In this document: positions 9,621-20,612 of the stretch, one piece after another
How positions within the stretch are numbered: position 1 is the first letter of the stretch
Layout: each line of letters starts with the position of its first letter
Assembly (NCBI RefSeq): GCF_000281045.1
Contig: NW_008246085.1
Coordinates: 681,205-738,130, forward strand
DNA length: 56,926 bases
DNA from: Saprolegnia diclina VS20
Lineage: Eukaryota > Oomycota > Saprolegniomycetes > Saprolegniales > Saprolegniaceae
Direction of reading: 5' to 3'
Program-made: the position numbers and the translations under genes
Notes under the pieces: generated by a model
Database searches by the model: none
What the model was told of the DNA's origin: nothing
The model's input: only the letters and a program-made list of their open reading frames with translations

Positions 9621-10857
9621 GCTCGCTCGCTCGCTCGCGATCACTTCGCGGCGCTGGGAATGTGTGTGTGGCAGCCTCCTAGATCTGGTTATTGGCCAGC
9701 TGGTGTTGCAACTATTGCACCATGGCGGTCGCCAGCGGTGTTATAACGCTGTTAGACACCGGCAAGCGCGCTTTGGACGCGGCTTGGACAGGCGGCGCGC
9801 GTGCATGTCCCGGCGCGACGTCCGTCTTGCCGCGCGGCCATCGCCATCGCCGGCACGCCGCGGCGTTATAACACATTCGGCCTCGTCTTTTACCGCGGCG
9901 CGTGAGAAAAGCCGGGTCTTGTAACACCAGCTGCTTTCTCCTCTCGCTGCGACACGCGGCGTTCGCCAAAGCGCTGCATACAATCTTCGATCGTCGCCAG
10001 AGAGCAGAAGCAACGGCCGAGCTTGGTGGACCGAGGAAGGACCCTTCAGCGAACTGCGCTCGTGCAAGGCGCTGCTCCCAACATGGTCCCACGGCAGGAA
10101 CCCTGTTGACCACCGTATTGAGGCCGCTGGACGAATCCATATTTGCAGTTTGTTGAAGCGGACTGCCATTGACAGAGATGATTGCACACCGCGCTTCAAT
10201 GCTTGGCCGATGCGTTCAACAAGACCCGGGCCTCTCGTCGTACACCCGTAGTTAGTAGTGCACTGGGTCGACGACGACTATACTATCGTGGGTACGCCAA
10301 GAAGTAGCACGGACGCGAGGCCGGCGTCGGTGGCTCGGCGTCACCGACCGCATTCAAATCTCGAACTGTCGACGACCAATGGCGGGGCAGCTTCACGGAT
10401 TGGATTGGCCCATGGAATTATAGAACAGCCAATCAAAGGCAAGTTGTGGGCAGCAAAGTCGCCGACCACCGACCGCTCAGTGCATCGGCAAGCTGCCGCA
10501 GTCGTCCGCCGTACAAGACGCCACTCTAGAAAGCCTGTGAAGACACGCTCCGTTCGGGAAGAAGCACGCCCTTGAGCTTTTCTTGAAGCGCCCAGAACAA
10601 GATTTCCACGACTACTTTGTACCAGTACGAAACGAATTGTGGATCGAGTGCGAACTAGACTCGGTGAACTAGTCTGGTCCAGCTGTCTGGTCCTCTTCTG
10701 GCACCGATAAGAAAGGCCGTTCGTGGTTTCGACGAACCGGATCTTATCTAACGCGTTACTTGGCCGATTCCAATGACGGTTCTATGACGATGAATTTTGG
10801 CCAATCGGATGGGCAGGCGGTCGGTCGACCGCGTGGCAGATTCGATTTGCCAGCGCG
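9621..10857. other. Long intergenic region with paired GTTATAAC palindromes and CCAAT boxes
   Basis: No convincing gene on either strand; open frames have no family motifs. GTTATAAC occurs at 9740-9747 and again at 9865-9872. Several CCAAT/ATTGG words lie around 10377-10437 and near 10800, before the transporter at 10858. Confidence 0.45.
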
Positions 10858-11919
10858 ATGGTCGACCTCAAGGTGCTCTCGTTCGTGCTGCTCGTGGTCC
10901 AGAACACGCTGCTTGGCATCGTCACCAAGTACTCGCGGGCCACCAAGTACAATGCGACGTCCGCCGTCCTCCTCATCGAGCTCCTCAAACTCGTGCTCTG
11001 CTTCATCATGGTCGTCGTGACCAAAGGCAGCGTCGGCGATGCGCTGCGCAGCATCCGGCTCGAGGTGCTCGGCGACGTCGCGGGCTTCAAGAAGATGGTC
11101 TTCCTCGCGCTCTTGTATGCATTCCAGAACACGGTCGCGCTACTCTCGTACGACCACGTTGACGTTGCCACGTATAACATTGTCTACCAGCTCAAGATCG
11201 TAACCACGGCCTTCTTCATGGTGCTGCTCCTCAAGCGCAGCTTCAACAATGTGCAGTGGATCGCAATGGTGACGCTCATGGTCGGCGTCGCGATCTGCTC
11301 GGCGGCGAAAGGTGCGAGCTCGAGCAAGTCGTCGTCGATGTTTGGCGTCTGCATGGTCGTCGGTCTTGCCGTCAACTCGGGCGTCGCGGCCGCGTACTTT
11401 GAGAAGGTTCTCAAGAGCCACCAGCCGCACAAGACGTTTGCGAACCCGATCGACCCGCTCTGGAAGACCAACATCCAGCTCGCCGCCGTCTCGGTCGCTG
11501 CGACCATGTGCGGCGTCGTGTACGCGGCCACCACGGAGCCGCGCTTTGCCTTCTTCGAGGGCTACAACCCGTTTACGTTTGGCGTTGTCCTCCTCCAGGC
11601 GTTCGGCGGGCTCATCATCGCCGCAGTCGTGCGCTACTCGGACAACATCGTCAAGAACTTTGGCACCGCGCTCTCACTCGTACTGAGCTGCCTCCTCTCC
11701 AACTACCTCTTTTCCGAGACGCCGGCCCCGGTGTTCTACCTCGGTGTCCTCCTCGTCGTCGGCTCGGTCTTTGTCTACGGCGACAAGCGCTTCCACGGTG
11801 CGCCGACGTCGGCGGTGGACGCCAAGCCGGCGCACAGCGTTCAGATCGACGTACACCAGCGCAAGTCGTCGGTGGATGCGGGCGAAGAAGACGCGTTCTT
11901 GAACCAGCGTTCGCGATAA
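10858..11919 (+). CDS. Golgi nucleotide-sugar transporter, SLC35A type
   Basis: A single exon of 353 residues with about ten hydrophobic segments. The N-terminal LSFVLLVVQNTLLGIVTKYS, the helix KMVFLALLYAFQNTVALLSY and the stretch ATYNIVYQLKIVTTAFFMVL are signatures of the SLC35A (UDP-GlcNAc / UDP-galactose / CMP-sialic acid) family, as is FGGLIIAAVVRYSDNIVKNF with its Lys near the end. It exchanges a cytosolic nucleotide sugar for luminal UMP or UDP to feed glycosylation. The polar tail has several Lys and acidic residues. The substrate cannot be fixed from sequence; UDP-GlcNAc or UDP-galactose are most likely. Confidence 0.9.
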   Translation: MVDLKVLSFVLLVVQNTLLGIVTKYSRATKYNATSAVLLIELLKLVLCFIMVVVTKGSVGDALRSIRLEVLGDVAGFKKMVFLALLYAFQNTVALLSYDHVDVATYNIVYQLKIVTTAFFMVLLLKRSFNNVQWIAMVTLMVGVAICSAAKGASSSKSSSMFGVCMVVGLAVNSGVAAAYFEKVLKSHQPHKTFANPIDPLWKTNIQLAAVSVAATMCGVVYAATTEPRFAFFEGYNPFTFGVVLLQAFGGLIIAAVVRYSDNIVKNFGTALSLVLSCLLSNYLFSETPAPVFYLGVLLVVGSVFVYGDKRFHGAPTSAVDAKPAHSVQIDVHQRKSSVDAGEEDAFLNQRSR

Positions 11920-12123
11920 GTTCTTGGATGCGTTTGTAGATCGTGATACAATACAGTGCTTTATACAGAGTAAAGTCATTTCGGTGGAATATCGAAACGG
12001 CCAAGCCATGAGCGTGGCCAAGCCGTCGCCAGCGCTGCGGCTCGTACTGGACGCGGTCGCTACGCTGCTGCATGCGGTGCATGGACCGTCGACGTCGAGC
12101 GCCGTCTCATGTAGCAATAGGAC

Positions 12124-13314
12124 ATGCCCGAGCTCGCCGTGACGTGGCACCAAGTGCTCGATATCCTGCAACATGCTTGGGACGAGACCATCGCGACGCT
12201 GCGCAGCGTGCCCTTTGATGCCATCGCGGGCGCGACGCACGACCGGCTCATTGCGCTTCTCGAGGATGATCGGTACGACGCAAGGGCGGCCATCGCCGAG
12301 GCCGGGCCTGCGTGGCGCGACGTCTGCAGCTACCTCGCCGACGTGGCCGCGGCTCTCCAACATGCGCACAAGACGGACGACACGCGGACGCTCGCGACGA
12401 CAAACTTTTGCGTCTTTGTCGATGGCAGCCGTACGCCATCGCGCGCCTGCGTACGTGGCTTGACGGTGCGTAGGTACGGCGCGGCTGGCGTGTGACGTGG
12501 CGCTTCAACTGCGTCGATCGGGGCGCCTCGAGATCTGCCTCATCGACGAGTTCCCGCCCGCTCCCTGCTACAGCGCAGACTTCATCCTCAACGGTGCAAC
12601 CGCACATGGTACTTGGCCATTGATCGAGATGTAGATTTCGCCATGTACTGCAAGCAAAACAGCGTCCCCAAGTCAAAGCTAAACGTGCGGTCGCAGGCCG
12701 TGCGCCTCACGCAGCCCAAAGCGCTCCAGCTCATCCAGCTGCAAGACAGCGCCGACTTTCTCGTCATGGGGGCTTTTGGTGCCAAGGGACCACAACCATC
12801 GCAAGTTGGTTCCACGGCCATGAGCGTCGTCCTGCAGAGCCCGACGTCCATCATCCTCGTGCCTCCGATCGCAGAGGCAGTCCGCGTCCAGCGGGCGCAC
12901 GTGTTTGTCGTTGCGGTCGACACGCGTGCGGACGCTGCACGACTTTGCTTCCACAGCGCGCTCAAGCTGCTCAAGCCGCAGGACACGCTCCACGTCGTGC
13001 ACGTCGCGCCTGTTGTCGAGCCGCCGGCCACAGCCGCCGAGTTTCCACTGGCGGCGCTGTACCGCGAGAAGCTTTTAGCGGCGCACGTTCAGGGAGACGT
13101 CGTCACGCTGACTGCCGAGAGGGGCTGGACGGTCGCCGAGCACCTGCAAGCGTACGTCGCCAGCCAGCGCGCATCGTACCTCGTCTTTGGGCTGGGCGAC
13201 CAGACCAAGGCTCGCACCAGCATCGACAACTCGACGGTCGGGAACGTGGCCGCGCGCCTCCTTGCGTCGCCGCGGTGCACGCTCGTGATCTGCAAGCAGT
13301 CGTCGCTGACGTAG
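12124..13314 (+). CDS. Tandem universal stress protein (two USP domains), 3 exons
   Basis: Exons 12124-12430, 12474-12593 and 12635-13314 join to 368 residues (introns 43 and 41 bp). A helical N-terminal segment of about 95 residues precedes the first USP domain, which opens CVFVDGSRTARLACDVAL and carries DFLVMGAFGAKGP with VGSTAMSVVLQSP, the ATP-type glycine loop. A second, more degenerate USP domain starts near HVFVVAVDTRADAARL and ends with VGNVAARLLASPRCTLVI. The donor at 12431 was chosen because only it keeps the USP core in frame. USPs are small alpha/beta nucleotide-binding proteins linked to stress; the cellular role here is unknown. Confidence 0.8.
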
Positions 13315-13394
13315 CCCATACAACCTTAATTTTAACCATCGTAAGTTGCCGGCCATGGGCGTAAAAATAGCATTGCGATCCGCGAGCAGAGAGT

Positions 13395-14005
13395 ATGGGC
13401 AGTGCGCAGGGGCGACCGACGGCCGTCCGCAGCTCGTCGCCGCGCCGCGCGAGCGTGCTGGCGCCGACGGCCTTTGACCAGCACGCAGTCCTCGACCCGT
13501 CCGAGTCGCTCGCGTTCACGCTGATTCCCAACACGTCGCCGGTTGCACTCCTCACGCTGCACAACGTCGGCGCCACGGTGCTCACGTTCGCCGTGCAGAC
13601 CAAGGCAGCGCACGCGCACCGGTTCTTCGCCGACCCGCCGCAAGGCATCGTCGGCCCCGGCAAGTGCGCGACAGTCGTCGTCGGGCTCAAGCAAGGGTAA
13701 TATGCTATTCGGCCTCGTCTCCCACTTCTATCACCATGGCTAGCTTTTGCCGTGCTTTCCTGGCGGCCGCGCCCGACGACCGGTCGCACGAGCCGTACAG
13801 CCTGCTCGTCCACGTCGCCGCGTGGGCGGCGCCGTTGCTCGAACGCGACGGAATCGAGGCGTCGCTGAGGGCCTTTTGGGGCGCCGCCAAGACGACGACG
13901 GCGTCGCCGCCCGTGCACTCTAAGAAGCTCGCATTGCATTTCCACGTCTTAAAGTACAATGGCATGCTCAACGTCTATGCCTTCGCGAGCTGCTGCTGCG
14001 TGTAG
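13395..14005 (+). CDS. MSP (VAP-like) domain protein, 2 exons
   Basis: Exons 13395-13696 and 13744-14005 join across a 47-bp intron to 187 residues. The central part is a major-sperm-protein fold: FTLIPNTSPVALLTLHNVG, TFAVQTKAAHAHRF and DPPQGIVGPGKCATVVVGLK resemble VAP proteins, whose MSP domain binds FFAT motifs at ER contact sites. No C-terminal transmembrane anchor is visible, so it may be a soluble MSP protein. The last 31 bases overlap the convergent methyltransferase gene ending at 13975. An optional 42-bp in-frame intron (13913-13954) would shorten the C-terminus without changing the frame, so the 3' end is uncertain. Confidence 0.7.
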
Positions 14006-17000
14006 CCCCAGAGCAAGATGGCACCGCTCACGTGCACGTTGAGCGACCGAATGACGCCGAGCTGCGGGATCTCGACGCAGTGGTCGACCGCGTCGAGGAT
14101 CTCGACCGGGATCCCTTCCTTTTCGTTGCCGAGGACGATGACGACCTTGTCCGGGAACTGGTACGTCGTGAGGCTCTCGCTGCTGCTCGTCTGCTCGAGC
14201 GCGACGATCGTGTAGCCTTCGCGCTGCATGCGGCGGCAGTACGCGCGCACCTACATCTCTCTAGTCGCATGCAAAGTCGTCGCGAAGGACGTACCATGTC
14301 GGGCTTGACCTCTTCCATGGGCACCCACTTGTCGGCCGTGACGCTGATCTGCCGAAACACAATGTCTTGGGTCATGGCCATGTTGGGAACGAGGAGCTTG
14401 GACGCGTTGAAGATCTCGCACGTGCGGGCGAGGCCGGCGACGTTCGGGAGCTTGTCAACAAGGCTCGCACAAACCACCACCTGGAATACGATGAGCTGCG
14501 ATGCGATAGAAGACGTACCGACTGCCGGCGGGCGCGGCGCGCGTTCACCTGCTTCTCGCGCATGTTCTCGCTCTGGTACATGGCGAGCATGTCTTCGAGG
14601 AAGCCGGTCGCATGCGGATCGATCTTGCGCTGCACAATGCCGCTGCTGGCCGACGCCTCCTTGGCCAGCTCGGTCGTTGGCGCCGTCGCGAGCCGCTTGG
14701 CCTCGGCGACGTTGGTCTGGTACTGCCCGCCGTGGGCCTTGTCTTCATGAAGGAACTGCGCGTATGCGGCCGAGAGCGTTTCCTTGATCTGGCAGAGCAC
14801 CGAGACGGGGACGATCTCGTCAAACTCGTTGAGCGGGTGGTCGAGGAGGCCTTCGAGGACGCACTCCTTCTCGGGTAAGAAGCTCGCCATTTGCGCGGTT
14901 TGGCGCCGGAACATGCGCTTGCACTCCTTGTTGGTGCTCAGGAAGCGCAAGGTCGCTTCGAGAAACGAGACCTCCGGCGACAGCGTCGGGTGCGCGAGGA
15001 AGTACGGCAGGAGCGACGTCATGACAAACTGAACGATCGTGCGCGTGTGGCCGTGCGCCGAGTTGAGCCACGGCGCCATGAGCTGCAGTGTTTTCAAATG
15101 CAGCTCCGGACTCGCCTCAACCGGCAGCCACCGGAGCACCGAGCCCGCAATGAGGAGCGTCGACGCCGAGAGCTGCGGCATGAGGTGCATGTCACTCAGA
15201 AGCGCGTGCACGTACGGAAACGACGAGGCCGGGAAGAGCACGCAGACGCGCATGCAGAAGATCTCGACGTAGTACCGGATCTGCGGCAAATTGTGGTTCA
15301 GGAACGCGCCGCGCCAGAGCTGCTCGTGCACCGCTTGAATCGTGTCGGCGCGGAGGTAGCGCGAGAGGATGCAGAGCGCCTGCCAGCTGCGCAGCTGCTT
15401 CCCAAAGCCGTCGCTGTTGATCATCTGCGGCTTGGCAAAGGCCGGTGTTCGCTGCAAATTGAGGAGCTTCTCGATGAGCGCGTCCATGATGGGCGCGCAC
15501 TCGTTCGGCGCGTCCTCCACGAACGCCAGCGCCACAAACCGCACAAACTTGGTCTTGAGCGGCGCCGACTCGTCCAGATAAATCATCCTACTCGTTTGTC
15601 AACAAAATATCAAGACAGTATCAAGTGCGCACCGTTCTTTTTCGTCGACGGACGGCTCCTTGTACAAGAGAAGGCGCACGAGCTCGTCAAGGTACGAGGT
15701 GGCGCTCTGGGGGTACTGCCGCCAGATGCCGCAGAGGGTCGTCGCGAGGTGGTACATGACGTTCGGACGCTTCCCCGTCTCGGCCCACGACGCCCACTTG
15801 TGGAACCACTCCTTGAGCGTCGTCGACGGCTAAGCGTGGCATATGAGGACTGGGTCGCCAACGAGGCCTCTCTACCTCGGCGAGCGTCACGAGGCGCGGC
15901 TGAAAGAGACACTGAACAACTGCGTACGAGAGCCCGTCGGGCTTGCGGCTGTCCATGTAGGCGGCCCACACCTGGGCAAAGACCACGTCGATCTGGAGAT
16001 CCCGTTCCTACAAGCACGGTATGAGGAAGGTCGTCTCCGACGCGACAAACCTCGGCGTCACTAATGCTACAAACGGTGTAGGGCAGCACGCGGCCGAGGA
16101 CGCGCGCCATGGCCTCGAGGATGCTCGGGTCGCTCCCGGCCGTCGAGAGACCGTCGAGGACGACGTTGAGCGTCTCGCGGAGCAGCGACGTCTCGAGCGC
16201 CCAGCAGGTTTCGAGCACGGATGCGAGGATGCCAAACTTGGCCTTGACGCTCACGTGCACAAAGCTGCCGCGCGCCGGCGTCAGTCGCAGCAAGGTCGGC
16301 ACGAGCGTCATCGGGTCAAACACCGCCATCGAGTCGAGCAACATGCCTTCGGACGCGACGAGCTCCAGCGCCGAGAGGCCCAGCGCTTGCGTCTTGGGCG
16401 AAGTGCACGTCAGACCGGTCGCGAGGACGTCGTTGAGCTGCAACGCAAAATCGCAGTTGCCGGTCGCCAGCATGCGGTGCAAGGCGAGGTGCGCGACCAA
16501 GTACACGACGCTCATTTGCTCGTTGAGCTCGACGTCGTTCGTCTCAGTCGGCGACGTTAGCCATTGGCTCAGCTGCGCGAGCCCCGGCGTAAACGCTGCC
16601 AAGAGACTCTCCGTCACGAGTGTCTGCGGCGACACCTCGTGCAAGGCGCGGAAGAGCGCGCTCAAGTGCAGCACGTCGTCCTTGGTCGCCGCCCAGTTGA
16701 GGGACAGGGGCGCAAGCAAATACAGCCGCGCGAGGTACCCGGGCGACGGCGCCGCCGTCTCGTGGGCCAAGTACGACGCGAACGCCGCGTCGATTAGCGG
16801 CGCGTACGGGCGGAGATACGCGCCAAACTCGGTCCGGTGCGCGGCAAGGTGGTTCGTGGGGAAGAGCGCGAGGACGCGGAGGAGGACGTCGAGGGGCAGC
16901 GACGGCGTCAGCGCCAGCAGCATGTGCTGCAAAAGGGGCAGTAGCACCTTCATCGAGTGCGGGAACGACTGGAGCACGTGGGCTTGCACCATGTAGCGCA

Positions 17001-18631
17001 GGATCGACCACGTCGGCGCGTCGATTCGCAAGCGACTGTCGAGGTGCTGGAACGCCGAGAGCATCGCGAGGAGCGCGTCGGGCGAGTTGCCGCGCACGTC
17101 GTCGCCAAAGATCGCGCTCTGAACGGCGGTGACGTACGCGAGCGGCGAGAGCTGCGACGTCGTCGTCGCGTGCTACTCAATAATAATCTCATATTGCAGT
17201 GGACCGCTGAAGTGTACCGTGAGAAAGGCCGCCAGGAACGAAATCGCCGTCGCCTTGACTTGGTACTTGTCGTGCTTGTACAGGAACGGGTCGTTGAGCG
17301 CGAGGAGGAGGTCTCGAGTGAGAAACTCGACAGCGCTGGGGGCGAGCGTCCCCTGGAGCGCGTCGGCGTTTACGACCGCCTTCATGCTCTCGACCAGCGT
17401 GAGCCGGCGCACGACCGGGTTGTCGTGCTGCCAGCACCGGTTCAAGATGCTTTGGAACCACTCGAACGGCAGCGGGTGCGCGAAGAGGTCGTCGAACGCA
17501 GCGGCCGCGACGAGCGACGACGTGAGGAGCGCTGTGATGCGCGGCCAGACCTGCTCGAGGAGGTGTTGCTCCTGGTGGAAGTGGACGACTTCGAAGCACT
17601 GGACAAACTCGGTCCACGACGCATGCACGCGCTGTGATTCGGCGGCGAGGCTCACGTGCAACAAGTGCAGCGCCATCTTGCGCACCATCATGTCGTTGCG
17701 GTCCATACCGTGACGCACCTAGCGTCATCGCTGTCACCACGTTTACGCTCGTGGGACGAACGTACGATGGTGTGGAAGGCGGGCGCGGCCGTGATGCGCG
17801 GGGCGCTCGGCGCGACTTGGCAGAGGATCAAGAGCACATCGTGGAGCTGCATGCGGTCGTGAGAGGCGAAGATGTGCTCCGTGAGCAGCGTAGCGCTGGC
17901 GCCGTCGTCGTACGACAGAATCTGCGGCACGATGCAGCCAAACACGGCTTGGCGAAAGTGCTACGCAATCGATTGAGCAGATACATTGAAAGATTGATAC
18001 AAATACCGCGTAGTCGCCTTGGCACAAGATCGTCTTGCAGACGTCGACGATGCTCCGGACAAAGCCACTCGAGACGAGCCGGCGCTGAAAGAGAATCTCG
18101 ACGACGGGCCCAAGCCACGCGACGTCGACGCCGCCGGTCTCTGCAAAGCTGCTGAGCAGCGTGCCTTCGAGGTGCCCGATCCACGGCGCCGAGGACGACG
18201 ACGGCAGTCCGAGCGCGTAGAGCAAGAGACGCAGCACCGGGTCGACGACAACCGCGGGCGTCGCATCGCTCGTCAGCAGCGGCACGCAGATCGTCTGCAC
18301 GAGCGGCTCCAGCACGCCGAGCACGGCTGCGGGCGACTCTTCGTGCAGCAGCTCGAGGCTCTGCTCCATGACTGCGCACGCGAAGCGCATGTAGTTGGCG
18401 TCCTGGATGCGGTCGGCGACCGGCAGGAGGATCGCGAGCAGCGACGCGTCGGCGCACTTGGCCGCGAGATGGCCTATCCAGCGCATGAGCTTCTGCAGGC
18501 AGGTGCAATGCATTACCTGAGGCCATGGACGAGACGAGGCCGAGGGCGAGCAGCGCGAGGTCATCGTCAGACGAGACCTGGCGCTTCTGGCAGAGCCCGT
18601 ACGCAGCTTCGACTTGGGCGACCCACTCCAT
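13975..18631 (-). CDS. TARBP1: TARBP1/Trm3-type tRNA (guanosine-2'-O)-methyltransferase, 10 exons
   Basis: Exons 18536-18631, 18007-18492, 17766-17960, 17218-17718, 16051-17172, 15876-16007, 15633-15829, 14519-15587, 14295-14480 and 13975-14250 join in phase to 1419 residues; introns are 38-47 bp. About 1200 residues of Leu-rich helical (HEAT/ARM-like) sequence precede a C-terminal SPOUT domain: ASLVDKLPNVAGLARTCEIF, then VVIVLGNEKEGIP and LGVIRSLNVHVSGAILLW, which are SpoU motifs 1, 2 and 3 with the knot Arg, Glu, Asn and Ser. Yeast Trm3 and human TARBP1 share this size and layout and methylate G18 of tRNA. The length of the chain and uninterrupted frame support one gene rather than several. 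Confidence 0.9.
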
Positions 18632-18668
18632 TCTCGATTGATGCGGCGATTGGCTGGCCTGGCCAGCG

Positions 18669-18692
18669 TATCCGGTCGAACATTATCCGGAA
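18669..18692. promoter_or_regulatory. Paired TATCCGG motifs upstream of TARBP1
   Basis: TATCCGGT at 18669-18676 and TTATCCGGAA at 18683-18692, 38-61 bp upstream of the methyltransferase ATG at 18631. Confidence 0.4.
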
Positions 18693-19222
18693 TGCAACGC
18701 AATCGGTTGCCAATCAAACAAAATCATTGCTGTGACCTGAACTAGAATTGCGAACTAGACATGCTCAACTATTCCCACTTGTAGTTCAATGACGAGTTCT
18801 TGGCAAGATGCATTTGCTACGTGGTTGCCTCTCGGAGGCGCCAGTGGACTCGACTCGTGCACCACTAAAGGCCTCTGGTTTCCCACATTGCCTTTGCTCC
18901 TCCGAGGAGCAGCGCCACAATCAGTCGAGGTTGCACAAGATCCAACTGGATTGCTAGAGCTACATCTCTATAACAATATACACTCTTAACGACGCGGTGG
19001 TATCCTGTCGTCTCCCCGCTTTGTCCAAGGCGAGATATACGAAGCGACGGATTTTTCGATTTGATTTCTTTAAGTCTCTTGTCGACAGAGAAAGCTGGCG
19101 CGTGGTCGCACGTTGTGGGACACGAAGCACGACGCTGTCGACGAGGACAACGACGTCGCCGCTGAAGGCAGATCCAACAACGCTGGTCTCCACGATGACG
19201 ACGACCCTGCGACAGTATGATC

Positions 19223-19243
19223 GTCCGGATAAGGTTATCCGGT
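19223..19243. promoter_or_regulatory. Inverted pair of TATCCGG motifs upstream of HGD kinase
   Basis: GTCCGGATAAG followed directly by GTTATCCGGT: two half-sites in opposite orientation about 90-110 bp before the kinase ATG. Confidence 0.4.
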
Positions 19244-19273
19244 CACCGGATTCGGCGCCGCGAAAAAAGTAGT

Positions 19274-19331
19274 GTGTGACCAAGGGTATATACATGTAAG
19301 AGATGCATCTCTTATGTACCCTTGGTGTGAC
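19274..19331. repeat. 44-bp hairpin element flanked by 7-bp direct repeats
   Basis: The 44 bp at 19281-19324 begin CAAGGGTA and end TACCCTTG (perfect inverted ends) around a perfect 16-bp central palindrome AAGAGATGCATCTCTT; the left arm carries 6 extra bases. The direct repeat GTGTGAC occurs immediately before (19274-19280) and after (19325-19331), as expected for a target-site duplication. This is either a very small MITE-like insertion or a structured regulatory element. Confidence 0.55.
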
Positions 19332-20183
19332 ATGGCGATCTTTGGCGGCGCCATCGCAGGAGGCAGAAGCATGGACGAAGCAGTTCATTTCCCAATTGGC
19401 ACCAACATGGACAGCTACGTGGTGCAGAAGCGACTCTCGATGGCGGTCTACGGCGACGTGGTGCTCGCCTGCGCTGCAGCCAACAACCCGGTCGCGATCA
19501 AGCGCCTCGATGTGAACGCGACGCTCGGACACGTGAGCTTCCAGCGCGCGCGGGTGCCGACGACCAAGGACTTTGAGCGCGAGCTCGAGGTGTACGAGTA
19601 CCTCGGGCGCGCCGGTGGCCACGGCAACATTGTGCAGTTTATTGAAACCTTTGAGCACTTTGGGTATTACCACCTCGTGCTCGAGCACTGCGCGGACGGC
19701 AGCCTTGTCGACAAGACGCTCAGCGCCCAGCAGCTTCTTTTGCTCTTCACGCAGCTCCTCGACGCGATCTCCTTTCTGCATGCACACGGGATCGCGCACG
19801 GCGACATCGCGCCCTCCAACGTTCTCTGCCATGGACAAGCGACGTACAAGCTCTGCGACTTTGGCTCGGCTATCGTGCTCGCCAACTGCACCAGCGACGA
19901 GGCGGCAGCGCACCGTCTCCGTGATCTTCAAGCCCTCGGCAGCCTCGTGGCTGCGTACCTCCAGGGCGCTGCGTTTACGAACGGACTCGAGTCGCGACGA
20001 AAGCGGCGCGGCAGCGCGCCGGCTCCGCTCGTTCTCTCCCAGCTTCTCGAGTTCATTCGCGTCGCGCCACAGCTTTCGGCGATGGAGCTCCTCGTTCAGT
20101 GGCAGCGCAGCTGCAGTAGCGTGCACGAGTCGAGCGTCTGCCGGCCGCTGAAAACTCGTCGGGTGTTTATCGACGCCCTCTAA
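19332..20183 (+). CDS. Atypical protein kinase with HGD catalytic loop
   Basis: A single exon of 283 residues from the first ATG after the hairpin; an internal ATG at 19371 or 19407 is also possible. Kinase features: VAIKRL lysine, acidic ELEVYEYL helix, hinge LVLEHCADGSL, catalytic loop HGIAHGDIAPSNVL and CDFGSAI. The usual HRD is HGD, the usual KPxN is APSN so the catalytic-loop Lys is missing, and no APE segment follows DFG; the C-lobe is short. HGD-type loops occur in lineage-expanded oomycete kinases. It may be active with altered phosphotransfer or a pseudokinase. Neighbouring motif cluster and hairpin lie just upstream. Confidence 0.75.
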   Translation: MAIFGGAIAGGRSMDEAVHFPIGTNMDSYVVQKRLSMAVYGDVVLACAAANNPVAIKRLDVNATLGHVSFQRARVPTTKDFERELEVYEYLGRAGGHGNIVQFIETFEHFGYYHLVLEHCADGSLVDKTLSAQQLLLLFTQLLDAISFLHAHGIAHGDIAPSNVLCHGQATYKLCDFGSAIVLANCTSDEAAAHRLRDLQALGSLVAAYLQGAAFTNGLESRRKRRGSAPAPLVLSQLLEFIRVAPQLSAMELLVQWQRSCSSVHESSVCRPLKTRRVFIDAL

Positions 20184-20612
20184 GTTACCTTTTAGTCAAT
20201 CAATAGCTTTGTTATTTCTACTCTCTTGTTTAAATATGGTTATATGTGGCTACATATGGCATACACCAACTATAGTTGCTCACTCGATTTCTCGCGCTGT
20301 ACGACTCGCACGTCGACCTGACGTAGCTTTTCGAACTCCCGAAAGCGCGTTCTATCGCTGACCCAAGTCTGAGCGATTTCATTTTTCAGGTCGATTTGGG
20401 CAGCCTGAAGCTGCCGGGCGGGCGAGGCGACGATGTTGCACGGCCACGATTGGTTGAAAATGGTTAATATAATGACCAATAAGACGCGTTTTATCCCCGC
20501 CAGAGGTGATGTAATGATTGCATGGGACTCTCAGCAGCGCGGCTCATAAAGACGACGCTACCTCTGCTTGGGAATGGGCGAGGAGGATGCTTGGGTCATG
20601 TACACGGTTGTA
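20184..20612. other. Intergenic region, one doubtful small open frame
   Basis: Between the HGD kinase and the 3' end of SEH1. A minus-strand frame at 20270-20479 encodes about 69 residues, polar and possibly helical, but starts with TTG and has no upstream ATG I can join, so it is not called as a gene. The flanks are AT-rich. Confidence 0.4.

Larger units (their letters stand above)
18632..19331. other. Divergent intergenic region between tRNA methyltransferase and HGD kinase
   Basis: No supported gene. It contains two clusters of the TATCCGG motif (18669-18692 and 19223-19243), CCAAT-type words near 18645 and 18710, and the hairpin element at 19281-19324. Confidence 0.5.

Noticed and set aside
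18960-20126. 388-codon open frame on the minus strand opposite the HGD kinase
   Set aside because: No motif, and it runs through the hairpin and promoter region; the kinase on the plus strand has clear motifs.
20270-20479. Small minus-strand frame of 69 codons
   Set aside because: No ATG; starts with TTG and codon usage is unlike nearby genes. Kept only as a remark.
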